NCBI GenBank assembly: GCA_910592205.1
Contig: CAJVPJ010000592.1
Location: forward strand, 1 to 21,270
Reading direction: 5' to 3'
DNA: 21,270 nucleotides
Origin: Paraglomus occultum
Taxonomy: Eukaryota; Glomeromycota; Glomeromycetes; Paraglomerales; Paraglomeraceae
Each line of letters opens with the position of its first letter. The first letter of the stretch is position 1. Shown piece by piece: positions 11,072 to 19,332 of the stretch. A model generated the notes under the pieces. That model did not search any database and was not told the DNA's origin. It saw only the letters and a program-made list of their open reading frames with translations. A program made the translations under genes and the position numbers.

Positions 11072-11240
11072 GGCGTTTGTTCTTAGTGGGTTGTCACTTC
11101 GTCTCTAGTCATCATGATGAGAAACAGACTAGGATTTACGGTAAACTTTTAAAATATGAAGTGAATTACTGTATTAGTATGTCATCATGCATACATATTT
11201 ACATTAATGGGAAAGATTGCCGAATTATAACAAAGTTTAA

Positions 11241-11340
11241 TATAATATAACGAACTTCATTATAATATAACGAACTTCATTATAATATAACAAAGTTTAT
11301 TATAATATAGTGAACTTTGTTATAATATAATGAAGTTCGT
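11241..11340. repeat. Five 20-bp tandem units in the transposon
   Basis: Units at 11241, 11261, 11281, 11301 and 11321 follow TATAATATAACGAACTTCAT with drift (AACAAAGTTTAT, AGTGAACTTTGT, AATGAAGTTCGT). Each contains a copy, in one or other orientation, of the ATAACGAAGTT word present at the transposon ends. Confidence 0.95.
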
Positions 11341-11569
11341 TATAAGAAAACTTCGTTGTATTCTTATTAGCCAACTGATTTAAAACTTCGTTATAACCAG
11401 TAACCAGGTTTTCTTAATTAACTTCGTTATATCCAGGAAATTCTATTAGACAAGGTTTTGGGACATCGAAAAAACTTCGTTATAGTCGAAATTCGTTATA
11501 TCCAGGTTCACTGTGTATAATAAAATACATGACTATAAGGTAAGATTACAAAATACCCTGAATAAACCA

Positions 11570-12741
11570 TTATTTGTTTTCACTATCGGAAGATACTGTT
11601 GAACTTCGCCTTTTAAGTCTTTGAGATCTAGCTTCAGGAGAATGGTACAATAGCGACATGTTTATAATTATAATATTTCTCAAATTTAAAAGGGCTTCAA
11701 TAAATCGGAATACATCTTCACTCTCAGTTGGGCGTATGGTGTATATCATCCATGTCTTTGATAATAATATTGAAATAAACATATCTCCAGCTATTTGTTC
11801 CCCGGCAATCCCAAACTCATTTTTATCAGGCCTGGATCCACTATAAACCCAATAAAGCCCATCGCTCATCTCCCGCCATAGCTTTACTTCTTCTTCATCT
11901 TTTTTTGTGAAGACATATTAACCGGGAAGATTCTACAAATATAAGTTCGTATAACTTACCTTTACGTTCTTCTATAAACATCATATCAGGTCGTTTACAC
12001 TGTTTTCCCTCTCCTTTTCTATCGGCACTAGTTTGGTTTTGACGTTCTCCTCTAATTTAAAAAATAAATTATGAAGCTAGAAAGGTACTATGAAAGCAGT
12101 AAATATACTAAGAAAAATCTTACGTGCTAAGAAAGGCGGTATTCCTTATTGGGAGTTTTTTTAATGATACTAGGAGTAAAGGAACGATCACATCTGTCAC
12201 ATAAGTTCCTTCGCTTTGCGCTTTTGCAAATTGAATGCAGAGTTTCTCCAGATATCGTTTAAAAATTCTAAAATGTCAGTATAAGTACTAATTCCTCATT
12301 TGTTTCTCTCCAGGTATGGTTATGTAGATATTTTGGTGGAGGAATTTCGATCTCATAAAGTCTTCTACAAATGCATTACACATCTCTCTGATATTGGGTG
12401 GTGCATCCATTTTCATCCATCACAACAGCCCCATGAAATTATGATAAATATTCCCGGGTAAATTTCGCACAAAATATGATTTGTCGCTAATTACTTGGCT
12501 GGCAAATGGATCTTGCCATCTTAAATTATCGACTTTCACATGATCTAAAAAATTATAAAGTTCCATGGCAAATTCCCCTAAAATACAAATATATTTATCT
12601 TTAGAAAGCTGATTTTATTAGAATATTGATATTTATTTTACATACCTCGATTTGTTCCTTATTAATTTGCTCAATTTCTTTCACTGTTTCGATATCACGA
12701 AGGCTACATACACCTTCAAAGGCAATATCAAACTGGTGCAT
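11570..12741 (-). pseudogene. Decayed lineage-specific gene with PD...E-x-S nuclease-like signature
   Basis: Coding segments on the minus strand: 12741-12646, a segment from 12577 to about 12310, 12267-12124 and 12051-11570. The last two join in phase. Recognisable words are GEGKQCKRPDMMFIEERKG, LYELIFVESS, KLWREMSDGLYWV, NEFGIAGEQIAGDMF and LRNIIIINMSLLYHSPEA, ending in a Ser/Arg-rich tail. From memory these resemble a large uncharacterised family in Rhizophagus-type genomes. PD followed by E-x-S could be a variant PD-(D/E)xK active site (inference). Lesions: TGA in frame at 12420-12422 (before WMKMDAPP), a one-base surplus in the T7 run at 11900-11906, and a phase clash between 12646 and 12577. 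It abuts the transposon end at 11515. Confidence 0.7.
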
Positions 12742-13194
12742 AAAAATATTATATTAGTTCTTATTATTATCATAATCAGTATAAATAATCTATTCACATT
12801 AATAAAAAATCACGAGCTCGTGTCATCAGAGATGTATACAAAGTTGCTTTCTCTGCGTGACCTACACATTAAAAACAACTCTGGTCTATACATATAAATT
12901 TTAAAACTTGCAAGACAAAGCCATGCGTTGGTGAAGTTGAATTCAGTACTAGCAGGCATCGAGTACCCAGAGTAACCTCAATATCATAATTTTTAGAGTT
13001 GAATCTAAAATATTACGTTGGCGTTGAATAGGAACCCCGCAGACTAAGTCTCACAAATTTAAAAAACTTATTGGAAAGAAGCACCGCTCATTATCATCAT
13101 TTGCCATAAATGTAAATAAAAAAAATTTTAACTAACCTGTAGAGAAACAGTAAGAAGTTTATTTGTGCTTCTTGGGGGTATTCATTTTTTGCTA

Positions 13195-13362
13195 ATGAAA
13201 TAGCATTCTTTTTCTATCCATGGATCTTCCTCCATAGCTTGATAGTAGGAGAGTCACGCCTGTATAAGTAGGAGAAAATGTCCGCTCCAGTTTCACAAGT
13301 CTGGCCTTGAATGAACTGATTTCTTCCTTAGCCTGGCAAAACTTTGCGCTAAATTTTTGGAG
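13195..13362 (-). other. Possible coding remnant, helical
   Basis: After an acceptor-like TTTAG at 13363-13367 the minus strand stays open for about 56 codons, reading AKFCQAKEEISSFKARLVKL and then SYGGRSMDRKRM before a stop at 13192-13194. The heptad-like leucine/charged pattern suggests a coiled coil. It may be an upstream exon of the decayed gene at 11570-12741. The sequence 12905-13075 between them also shows coding-like scraps in shifting frames (for example IEVTLGTRCLLVLNST). Confidence 0.3.
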
Positions 13363-13420
13363 CTAAACTAAAACATTATGAATTGATAAAAGGGTTTGCT
13401 TATAAGGCGATCGGACCTTT

Positions 13421-13453
13421 GTTAAACTGGATATAATGAAATGGATCTGTTAC
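13421..13453 (+). mobile_element. Decayed terminus of a pogo-like element
   Basis: GTTAAACTGGATATAATGAA followed by ATGGATCTGTTAC matches, with scattered substitutions, the left end of the 10520 transposon (GTGAACCTGGATATAACGAA, then GTGGTCCGTTCC). I found no matching right end, so it is a relic. Confidence 0.5.
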
Positions 13454-14010
13454 TATTACGTTGATAATTATTTCTGCAATCGAAAACAGCCCAGTCACAT
13501 TTCAAGATGATCAGTAGATTTTAACTTTGAATCCATATCCAATCATTTGCGTAATTTTACTTTCAGAATAAGAAAACTAACCAAATATGTCATATAGTGT
13601 AATTATAATATCTTTAAACAATACTTTTAACGAAATATATCAACAGTTAAATTATATTGAAATTTTTCAATCTTAAATATTATATTATTCTTAATCGCAT
13701 TGATATCAAATATTCGTTCTCATAAAATATTAGTGTTTGAATAAACTATTTAACTTTAAACATATCGAAACTAACAAGTTATTTTATCGCATTTACATTG
13801 ACATTAATAATAAAATTACGACGTTCCATAAACAATATCTTATCAACGACATCAGAGATAATTGTAAATATCTATTACTAATCGGAGAATGTCATAAGAA
13901 TATGACCTTATGGCTCAAGTCAATTAGATTTCAATTGTAATTATGATTATGATATTACAAGCAATAAACGTCCAAGAAACGACTTTGAAATTTTGATTAA
14001 AAAATAGATT
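13454..14010. other. AT-rich gene-free interval
   Basis: No gene supported. The longest open frame (13737-13940, plus) is Asn/Ile/Lys-rich with chance-like composition. Confidence 0.5.
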
Positions 14011-14198
14011 TTATTTATTTTTTGAAAGAGAAATTAAAAGATGTCGAAGTTCGGCCATTTCTACTTTTAATTGCTGACTTTCTAAACTATGTTCTTTTAA
14101 TTCCTCTTTAACAGAAATTCTTATCAAGTCTCTCCCCTCACGTGATCCGAATCTTTTTCTGTATTACCTCTCGATACAACAGATCTGGTCGTCTTTTC

Positions 14199-14320
14199 TT
14201 CTCCTAAAGCAGTCAGAATTGATTCAACAAGCCTTTTTATATCCTCAACTATCGTGCCTTCGCACGATAGTTTCATCGGACTCCGGCAATTTTTTTCCTC
14301 TTTTTTTTGCTTTAGGAGAA
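14199..14320. repeat. Two concentric perfect inverted repeats at the break point of nuclease copy 1
   Basis: Inner arms of 11 bp, AACTATCGTGC (14247-14257) and GCACGATAGTT (14262-14272), with a 4-base loop. Outer arms of 13 bp, TTCTCCTAAAGCA (14199-14211) and TGCTTTAGGAGAA (14308-14320). Both pairs share exactly the same centre (14259.5), leaving 35 unpaired bases on each side. The in-frame TGA lies at the inner hairpin edge. Confidence 0.95.
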
Positions 14321-14710
14321 AACCTAGGAGAATTAGTGGGGGTCACTACGATACCGCAATAATATTTTGATCGTTTAGACAACACCCCACCTAATTGTAA
14401 CACGGGCCCAGGACCTTTTAAGAATAATGGTTAATACTGTATTTTTCATTACCTGTTACTTGTTATTATTGTGAAATCTTATTGGAGTTAATAAACTTAC
14501 CAATGTTTTTTTCATAGTTTTTGCATTGAATTAGAACCGTGCAATTCTTATAATAGACGACCAGATCCACACCTCCGTCTCCAGTTTTCATCCTGATAAT
14601 TGATAAATTTAATGAGTAATTGCATCATCGTTATAGTCAAAACCATTGAAGAACGTTCACAGCATAAGCTGCGGCCACGAAGCGCTTTCAATTCAATGGT
14701 CAATATATCC

Positions 14711-14859
14711 TATTCACCACGCCCGTGAATCCCTCACTGTCGGCTTTGTCGGTGAACGTTCACAAACAGACAATTTACAGAATCAAAAACAGACCAACTT
14801 AATATTTAAAAGATATCTTATTCACCACGCCCGTGAATCCCTCACTGTCGGCTTTGTCG
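14711..14859. repeat. 41-bp direct repeat within intron 1 of nuclease copy 1
   Basis: TATTCACCACGCCCGTGAAT and the following 21 bases are identical at 14711-14751 and 14819-14859. The words GCGGCCACGAAGCGCTT (near 14671 and 14980) and GAACGTTCAC (14651, 14754) also recur. Intron 1 of copy 2 (18238-18534) contains TATTCACCAC, GAACGTTCAC and CAATTCTCCGATTTACACCT, so the repeats were present, at least in part, before or during the duplication. Confidence 0.9.
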
Positions 14860-15575
14860 AATACAGGAATCGATGTGTATATACACCCATTGTGTTTACC
14901 GAATCCCGAATTTACATCCGAGTGGCAGCATACCTTCAGATATCAACATCAAGTGACTGTCTGACCGTAAATTGTAAGTTGCGGCCACGAAGCGCTTCCA
15001 ATTCTCCGATTTACACCTAGTGGCAGCGATACCTTCGGATACAAACAACTCAACAAATACTCAGTGAAAACTCACCCTCTACGCCATTCCACCTCAAAGC
15101 CAGCTTCTAATAAGATATTATATATCTTCTCTTCGAATTCTTCGCCTTTCCGTGTAGTGTTAACTTTTACTTTTGGCATGAACTAAATTGTTATTTCAAA
15201 AGAAAAAAAAGAGAAAAGTTACGTTCATTAATTCTCACGAATGTAGTTTTCGATTATACCAAATCTATATCATGTTTCACTATGATCGTTAATTAGTATT
15301 ATAAAGTAGACAATGAGAATAATTAAAACAAATATGGTATCTACTCTCACAGATGTGGCTTTGATTTCAACTTTTCGCATTATTAAAAGTAGACAATGGA
15401 GTTTAATTAAAACAAATAAGGTATCTACTCATCTTTTTCATGTACCGTTTTGTTCATTAATCTCACGAATGTGGCTTTGATATATACCAAGTTTAATATC
15501 ATATTCGCTTCACGACTCTAAACTTTCTAACGTGTTCCAAGATGTTTAACTTAGTAAGTTGCACCGTGTAATACC

Positions 15576-15687
15576 AAATACCAAGTTTGTATCTTTAACA
15601 ATAAAGATGTCATCCGAAATGTAGATGATAGATTGATAAGAGAAGTTACACATAATTTGTGTCGATCATTCAAATTCACATGATCGA
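15576..15687. repeat. 112-bp conserved block, copy A, upstream of nuclease copy 1
   Basis: Matches 19021-19132 with only three mismatches (97%). It lies 397 bp upstream of the copy 1 ATG. It includes GATGTCATCCGAAATGTAGA and ends in an inverted repeat TGTCGATCAT...ATGATCGACA (about 15660-15689). Reading minus-strand codons, the long frame found in copy B is interrupted here by a TGA (GGA in copy B). Confidence 0.9.
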
Positions 15688-15733
15688 CAAGCCACAAGAA
15701 AAATTTTATATAATATTAAATATGTTTACTTAC

Positions 15734-15931
15734 ATATGATTTATTGATAAAGGTATTATTCTCCTCCTTCAACTCAGTCTCAGAAACCCATTTTTCATCT
15801 CTATTATTATTATCAGAAGATGACGGAGACTCCCAAGTATTGTCATAAAAAGTAGATTCGTTATCATTAGAATTAAAGGAGGTAGATTGTTTGGTGAAAA
15901 TATTAAAGAAGATTTGTTTGAATGACTTCAT
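15734..15931 (-). CDS. Unrecognised coding exon, Ser/Asn/Glu-rich
   Basis: The minus-strand frame from the ATG at 15931 reads MKSFKQIFFNIFTKQSTSF, then an Asn/Asp/Ser-rich acidic stretch (WESPSSSDNNNRDEKW) and ETELKEENNTFINKSY. It ends at a textbook donor GTAAGT (15733-15728), so it is more likely an internal or first exon than a complete gene. The frame continues open upstream to 16246, but there the composition becomes Tyr/Ile/Leu-rich and chance-like. The next exon would lie in or beyond the 112-bp block; I could not place it. No family recognised. Confidence 0.4.
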
Positions 15932-16158
15932 TTTAATCGTGAATATGTTTAAAAGTTTAGCTTTAATATATTGCATAAACTTGAATAATTTGTATCGTAA
16001 AGGTTTCATATTTATAAAGAATTTCATATAGATATCATAAATTGATAATCGCATAATAATAAGATAGTAATAGGTACATATTAATATATATCGATATTGT
16101 CTACTCGATTTAAGGATTCGAGTAAATACTAAGGTAACCTTTGAAACGTTATTTCTAG

Positions 16159-16673
16159 AATGCTCACGCCCTGTGGCAGACGTTTCGAAGTTCATCTCAG
16201 ATTGGGTAAAATTAGCGCGTACGGGTAAAGATGCGCATGATTCCATTCATGGAACGATAAAAAATCTATTGGGCAACATTAAAGGTAGGGAGAACATTTT
16301 GGAAAAGATATATACTTTACCTATTATTTTGATACAGGTTTATTGTCATGAAGTAAAAATTGGGATATTAGATAAGTCCTACGGGGCATATTATCGAGTG
16401 CGCATCTTAGAAACCTTTGAAATACCTTTGACGCCACCCGACAATTTAGATATGTTGAAAGCGTTTGTGTATCGCTGGTTACAGTTTCAGACGTATGTCA
16501 CTTATGTAGCTAATTTATTACAAGATATCTGGCACGACGCATTTAAGCTGACACAAACAAATTATTTTGAGCCTAGAAGTAAAAGGGATGATGACATGAG
16601 TGATATATCAACCGTTGGTACTCCAAGTAATAGTAGTATTTATTTTTATGACATTGTACGACCTCAAGAATAG
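16159..16673 (+). CDS. Unrecognised protein, 3' exon
   Basis: Open frame of about 170 codons behind an acceptor-like ATTTCTAG (16151-16158), closing with TAG at 16673 and followed by AATAAA at 16726-16731. The protein is well mixed and helical (SKFISDWVKLARTGKDAHDS, MLKAFVYRWLQFQTYVTYV, NLLQDIWHDAFKLTQTNYF) with a polar tail, SDISTVGTPSNSS. No early in-frame ATG exists, so the start must be in an upstream exon that I could not identify; a GTG at 16173 is not credible as a eukaryotic start. Its first ~90 bases overlap antisense with the extended minus frame around 15716-16246, which argues that the minus frame begins lower. No domain recognised. Confidence 0.55.
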
Positions 16674-16725
16674 AATTACATAATGTATAATACTTTTTCA
16701 TGTTTATATTTATTTATTTTTAAAA

Positions 16726-16731
16726 AATAAA
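16726..16731 (+). terminator. Polyadenylation signal of the 16159-16673 gene
   Basis: AATAAA 53 nt beyond the stop, in an A-rich run. Supports transcription on the plus strand ending here. Confidence 0.5.
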
Positions 16732-17222
16732 GTGTTCTGACGTGCCCGTTCGAAATAAACAGATTGTCTCATATCAATATCATAATTACGCCAATAAGCG
16801 ACATTTCAGCATTTATAACGATCTGCTTGAAATCAATCTTCATCGCTATTATCGCTAATTCAGTAACCAAGAATCCAATTCTCATAAATTCACGCACTTG
16901 TTAATGATAACTGTTGACGATACGTGTGTGCAAAAAATCGACCCGGAATATTATTGTTGTATATTGATTATCTCATTTCTAGAACTTGATTTGTCTAACC
17001 TTTAACTGTTCAAATCTTGAATATTGTCGAACGTAAAGTATCATAATTATGACTCTTGTATTCATAGTATATATATTTATTATTATTGAATAATATGAAT
17101 AATACGATAATAAAAATAAAAAACAAGCAAAAACAACTTTAATTCGTGTTAATAAAAAAAATAATAATGATATAAAATTAATAATGTAAAAATGAGCAAA
17201 ATAGATATAATAATAACAATAT
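16732..17222. other. AT-rich intergenic interval
   Basis: No gene. A TTTATT at 17076-17081 reads AATAAA on the minus strand, about 145 nt behind the stop of the ParB-like ORF, and may be its polyadenylation signal. Open frames here are Tyr/Ile/Phe-rich chance frames. Confidence 0.5.
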
Positions 17223-17609
17223 TTAATCAATTAAATTGAAAGGATTGTCTTTAACATAGATTGTAGACCAATCAGTATGTTTGACAATCGCAACAAATTT
17301 AGAATTATTCATTTTAAAATCAATATGATTTTGTATATCATTATAATCAAGGTATTTATAAGGTATACTTTTGAATGATGCACCTCTACGGATAGTTTCT
17401 TGAAAACAATAGAGACGCCTATTGTCTAAAGAATGTAACTTATCATCTACAAAACAAAGCCTAATAGGTTCTATATCATAAACTGAAACTTTCCCGTTAA
17501 TCAAATCATCAATAGTGTCATAAATACTATTGTGGTTAGAAAATTTTTTCCAGATATTTCTTTGAGAAAAATATACATGAAAGGGATTAATTTCAGTTTT
17601 AAAATACAT
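17223..17609 (-). CDS. ParB/Srx-like domain protein with SLDNRRL motif (putative)
   Basis: Frame of 128 residues from the ATG at 17609. The frame is open to an ATG at 17663, but the extra 18 residues are AT-driven (YLFYHHFFYKLY). Ordered motifs: INPFHVYFSQRNI, TIDDLINGKV, DIEPIRLCF, HSLDNRRLYCFQE. The order 'P-I-R-V strand, then a D/G-x-R-R helix' resembles the N-terminal ParB/sulfiredoxin-like fold, where an R-R motif binds phosphate; similar domains with a DNRRL signature occur, as I recall, among bacterial polymorphic effector nucleases. Nuclease activity is inference. The downstream part (KSIPYKYLDYNDIQNH, IVKHTDWSTIYV) looks structured. It lies on the same strand just behind the stop of nuclease copy 2 (17702) and could share its transcript. 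No introns seen. Confidence 0.55.
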   Translation of the reverse strand: MYFKTEINPFHVYFSQRNIWKKFSNHNSIYDTIDDLINGKVSVYDIEPIRLCFVDDKLHSLDNRRLYCFQETIRRGASFKSIPYKYLDYNDIQNHIDFKMNNSKFVAIVKHTDWSTIYVKDNPFNLID

Positions 17610-17701
17610 TATATATAATTTATAAAAGAAATGATGATAAAAAAGATATAAACATGTTAACAAAAAAAGATATTTATGACAAATTATGAGATAAACAAAA
17701 G

Positions 17702-18623
17702 TTACAGAAAAAAAATTATGGCAATTAATTCTCGATGGATTATATTCCGATAACTTAGAAATAATCGTATCATAATCAGGAATATTAATAAGAAGAAAAT
17801 AATAACAATATTATAAAAATGAAAGAAAAATTTATTGTTAGAGCCATCGAGCGGATGAGACTCGATGAAATTAATCAAATCCGAATACACATTTAATTCA
17901 TCTGTTAAGATGATGTTGTATTCAGATGATTTTGCTCTATCTGTTGCGTTTTTAGTAAATATATCATTTCCTTGTGCTATAAATATAGATCTATATTCGG
18001 ATCGAGCCACCAAGATACCGATAGTTTTCTTTTTATCGTATCTCGACAGGGCTCCTTCCAAGTGAATTATATCCCTTTCCCTAACTCTCCACCCACCCTA
18101 TAATATTTGATGATATAAGTATTATTAACATATCAATGATATAATGAAATTATTATATATTTACCTTACACTGTATTATTATCGTATACTCTCTGAAACC
18201 CCCACTTAAATCAATTCCTCCATCTCCTGGTTCATGTCTGTTATAAAATAAATGAGTATATGTATCATAATTATCATGATATATCAGCTGGCAGCGCACG
18301 GTATAACATATCATGTATCCTATTCACCACAGGTTCTGGCAGCGCACGGTAACTTTTCGGTAACGGAGAAGAACGTTCACGGCAGGCCGTCCACCGTACG
18401 CCAGAATTGGGTACCTGACTGGCGACTTTCGCAAGCTGTGGCCACGATGAGCTTTCAATTCTCCGATTTACACCTAGTGGCAGCGTAATTTCAGATACAT
18501 AATAACTCAACAAATACTCAGCGAAAATACTCACTCGTAACGACGCACTTCAACTCCTGCCATTCTCAAAATATTTTTTGTAGTAATTTCGAACTCCCTT
18601 CCTAATTCGACATAACTTGTCAT
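17702..18623 (-). CDS. Mrr-type (type IV restriction-like) nuclease, copy 2, with predicted C-terminal membrane segment
   Basis: Exons 18623-18535, 18237-18165 and 18097-17702; all GT-AG and in phase, 185 residues. It starts MTSYVELGREFEITTKNILR, giving the G-x-E-F-E helix. Exon 2 encodes GDGGIDLSGG (D39) and YTIIIQCK (Q52, K54), the D...Q-x-K site of Mrr-like PD-(D/E)xK nucleases, so catalytic residues look intact. Exon 3 has IIHLEGALSRYDKKKTIGIL and a mixed region to about 140, then a strongly hydrophobic stretch at 144-167 (NIVIIFFLLIFLIMIRLF) and a second at the end. That tail could be a real membrane anchor, or read-through into an unrecognised intron because the DNA there is very AT-rich. 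Paralogue of 14011-15179, same strand, about 3.44 kb away. Bacterial homologues restrict methylated DNA; the role in a eukaryote is unknown. Confidence 0.8.
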
Positions 18624-18942
18624 CTTAATTATTTAATAAAAGGTTAATAAAAGATTTAAACAATAAAATACTATGTGTACATTTACCTTGAATGTTAACT
18701 ATTATAATAAACAGACCGATAATAATAAGAGAAATCGAGAGAATTAGAATAAGGAGAAAAGTTAGATAGAAGCATATTGAATGTTCGTTATTATTACAAA
18801 TGGATAATGGGGATTAATTTAAACAAATATAGTATCTACTCATCTTTTTCATGTACCTATTTTGTTCATTAATTCCCACAAAGGTGGTTCTGTCATATAC
18901 CAAGTTCATTACTATGTCTCGCTTTCAAGACTTTCGCTCATA

Positions 18943-19260
18943 TCATAAATCAGACCAGAGTTTCAACAACGACGTGTTCCAAGACATGTTTAATTTAGTA
19001 AGTTGTACCATGTAACTAACAAATACCAAGTTTGTATCTTTAGCGATAAAGATGTCATCCGAAATGTAGATGATAGATTGATAAGAGAAGTTACACATAA
19101 TTTGTGTCGATCCTTCAAATTCACATGATCGAGAATCTACAAGCCACAAAAAATGGATATTCAAATCACGTAAACAACACGTAATCGATCGCATATCAAC
19201 AGCTAAAAATAGAATATCAATGTCGATCATCAATTCATAAAAACCCCTTCCAATGCTCAA
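18943..19260 (-). other. Open frame covering conserved block B, status uncertain
   Basis: 105 codons starting at 19260 behind an acceptor-like TTTTTTGCAG. Reads GRGFYELMIDIDILFLAVDM, then LWLVDSRSCEFEGSTQ, SYQSIIYISDDIFIAKD and VFVSYMVQLTKLNMSWNTS. It is unusually open for this AT-rich area, but the corresponding frame in block A has a stop and frame-altering changes. Either an exon of an unknown gene or a decayed one. No family recognised. Confidence 0.3.
19021..19132. repeat. 112-bp conserved block, copy B, upstream of nuclease copy 2
   Basis: Partner of 15576-15687, three mismatches. It starts 398 bp upstream of the copy 2 ATG, against 397 bp in copy 1. Sequence between block and gene is also related in the two copies (for example GTATCTACTCATCTTTTTCA at about 15421 and 18832, and GTGTTCCAAGA) but with many substitutions and indels. 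Confidence 0.9.
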
Positions 19261-19332
19261 ACTGCAAAAAATTCTTTCTTTTCGTTCGCCCTACAACTAC
19301 TTTTTATTTTAGACCATACGATGGCTTAAAAA

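Larger units (their letters stand above)
10520..11515. mobile_element. Pogo/Tigger-like TIR transposon, internally deleted, 996 bp
   Basis: Left end starts CACAGTGAACCTGGATATAA and the right end (to 11515) is its reverse complement for 24 bp. TA flanks both sides (10518-10519, 11516-11517). Subterminal words ATAACGAAGT and ATATCCAGGTT are repeated near both ends, plausible transposase binding sites. It keeps only a C-terminal transposase fragment on the minus strand, so it is non-autonomous. Its termini differ from the 8751 element, so they are separate families sharing the CACAGTGAA start. Confidence 0.92.
14011..15179 (-). pseudogene. Mrr-type (type IV restriction-like) nuclease gene, copy 1, broken C-terminus
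   Basis: Exon 1 15179-15076, exon 2 14592-14501, exon 3 from 14414; junctions are GT-AG and in phase. The product starts MPKVKVNTTRKGEEFEEKIY. The G-x-E-F-E helix, TGDGGVDLVV (D44) and VLIQCKN (Q57, K59) form the D...Q-x-K active site of the Mrr branch of PD-(D/E)xK nucleases, which cut DNA, in bacteria often modified DNA. A second conserved piece is VLQLGGVLSKRSKYYCGIVV. The frame stops at TGA 14247-14245 after 121 residues, inside a hairpin. Beyond it coding-like segments continue in other frames (EDIKRLVESILTALGEKK; SVVSRGNTEKDSDHVRGE; VKEELKEHSLESQQLKVEMA, ending at 14011), suggesting an original coiled-coil tail lost by several frameshifts. The nuclease core alone might still be made. 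Intron 1 (14593-15075) is unusually long and repetitive. Confidence 0.8.

Noticed and set aside
12383-12423. A 41-nt intron that would remove the in-frame TGA at 12420-12422
   Set aside because: GT-AG borders exist and phase would be kept, but it is shorter than any supported intron here (64 nt or more) and would delete the well-preserved WMKMDAPP segment.
12652-12897. 81-codon plus-strand open frame
   Set aside because: Ile/Asn/Leu-rich chance frame antisense to the decayed gene exon 12741-12646.
14646-15020. 124-codon plus-strand open frame
   Set aside because: Lies in intron 1 of nuclease copy 1 and consists of the 41-bp and other repeats; its composition follows the repeats, not a protein.
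16979-17230. 83-codon minus-strand open frame rich in Tyr/Ile/Phe
   Set aside because: Composition is what very AT-rich DNA gives by chance; overlaps the probable 3' UTR of the ParB-like ORF.
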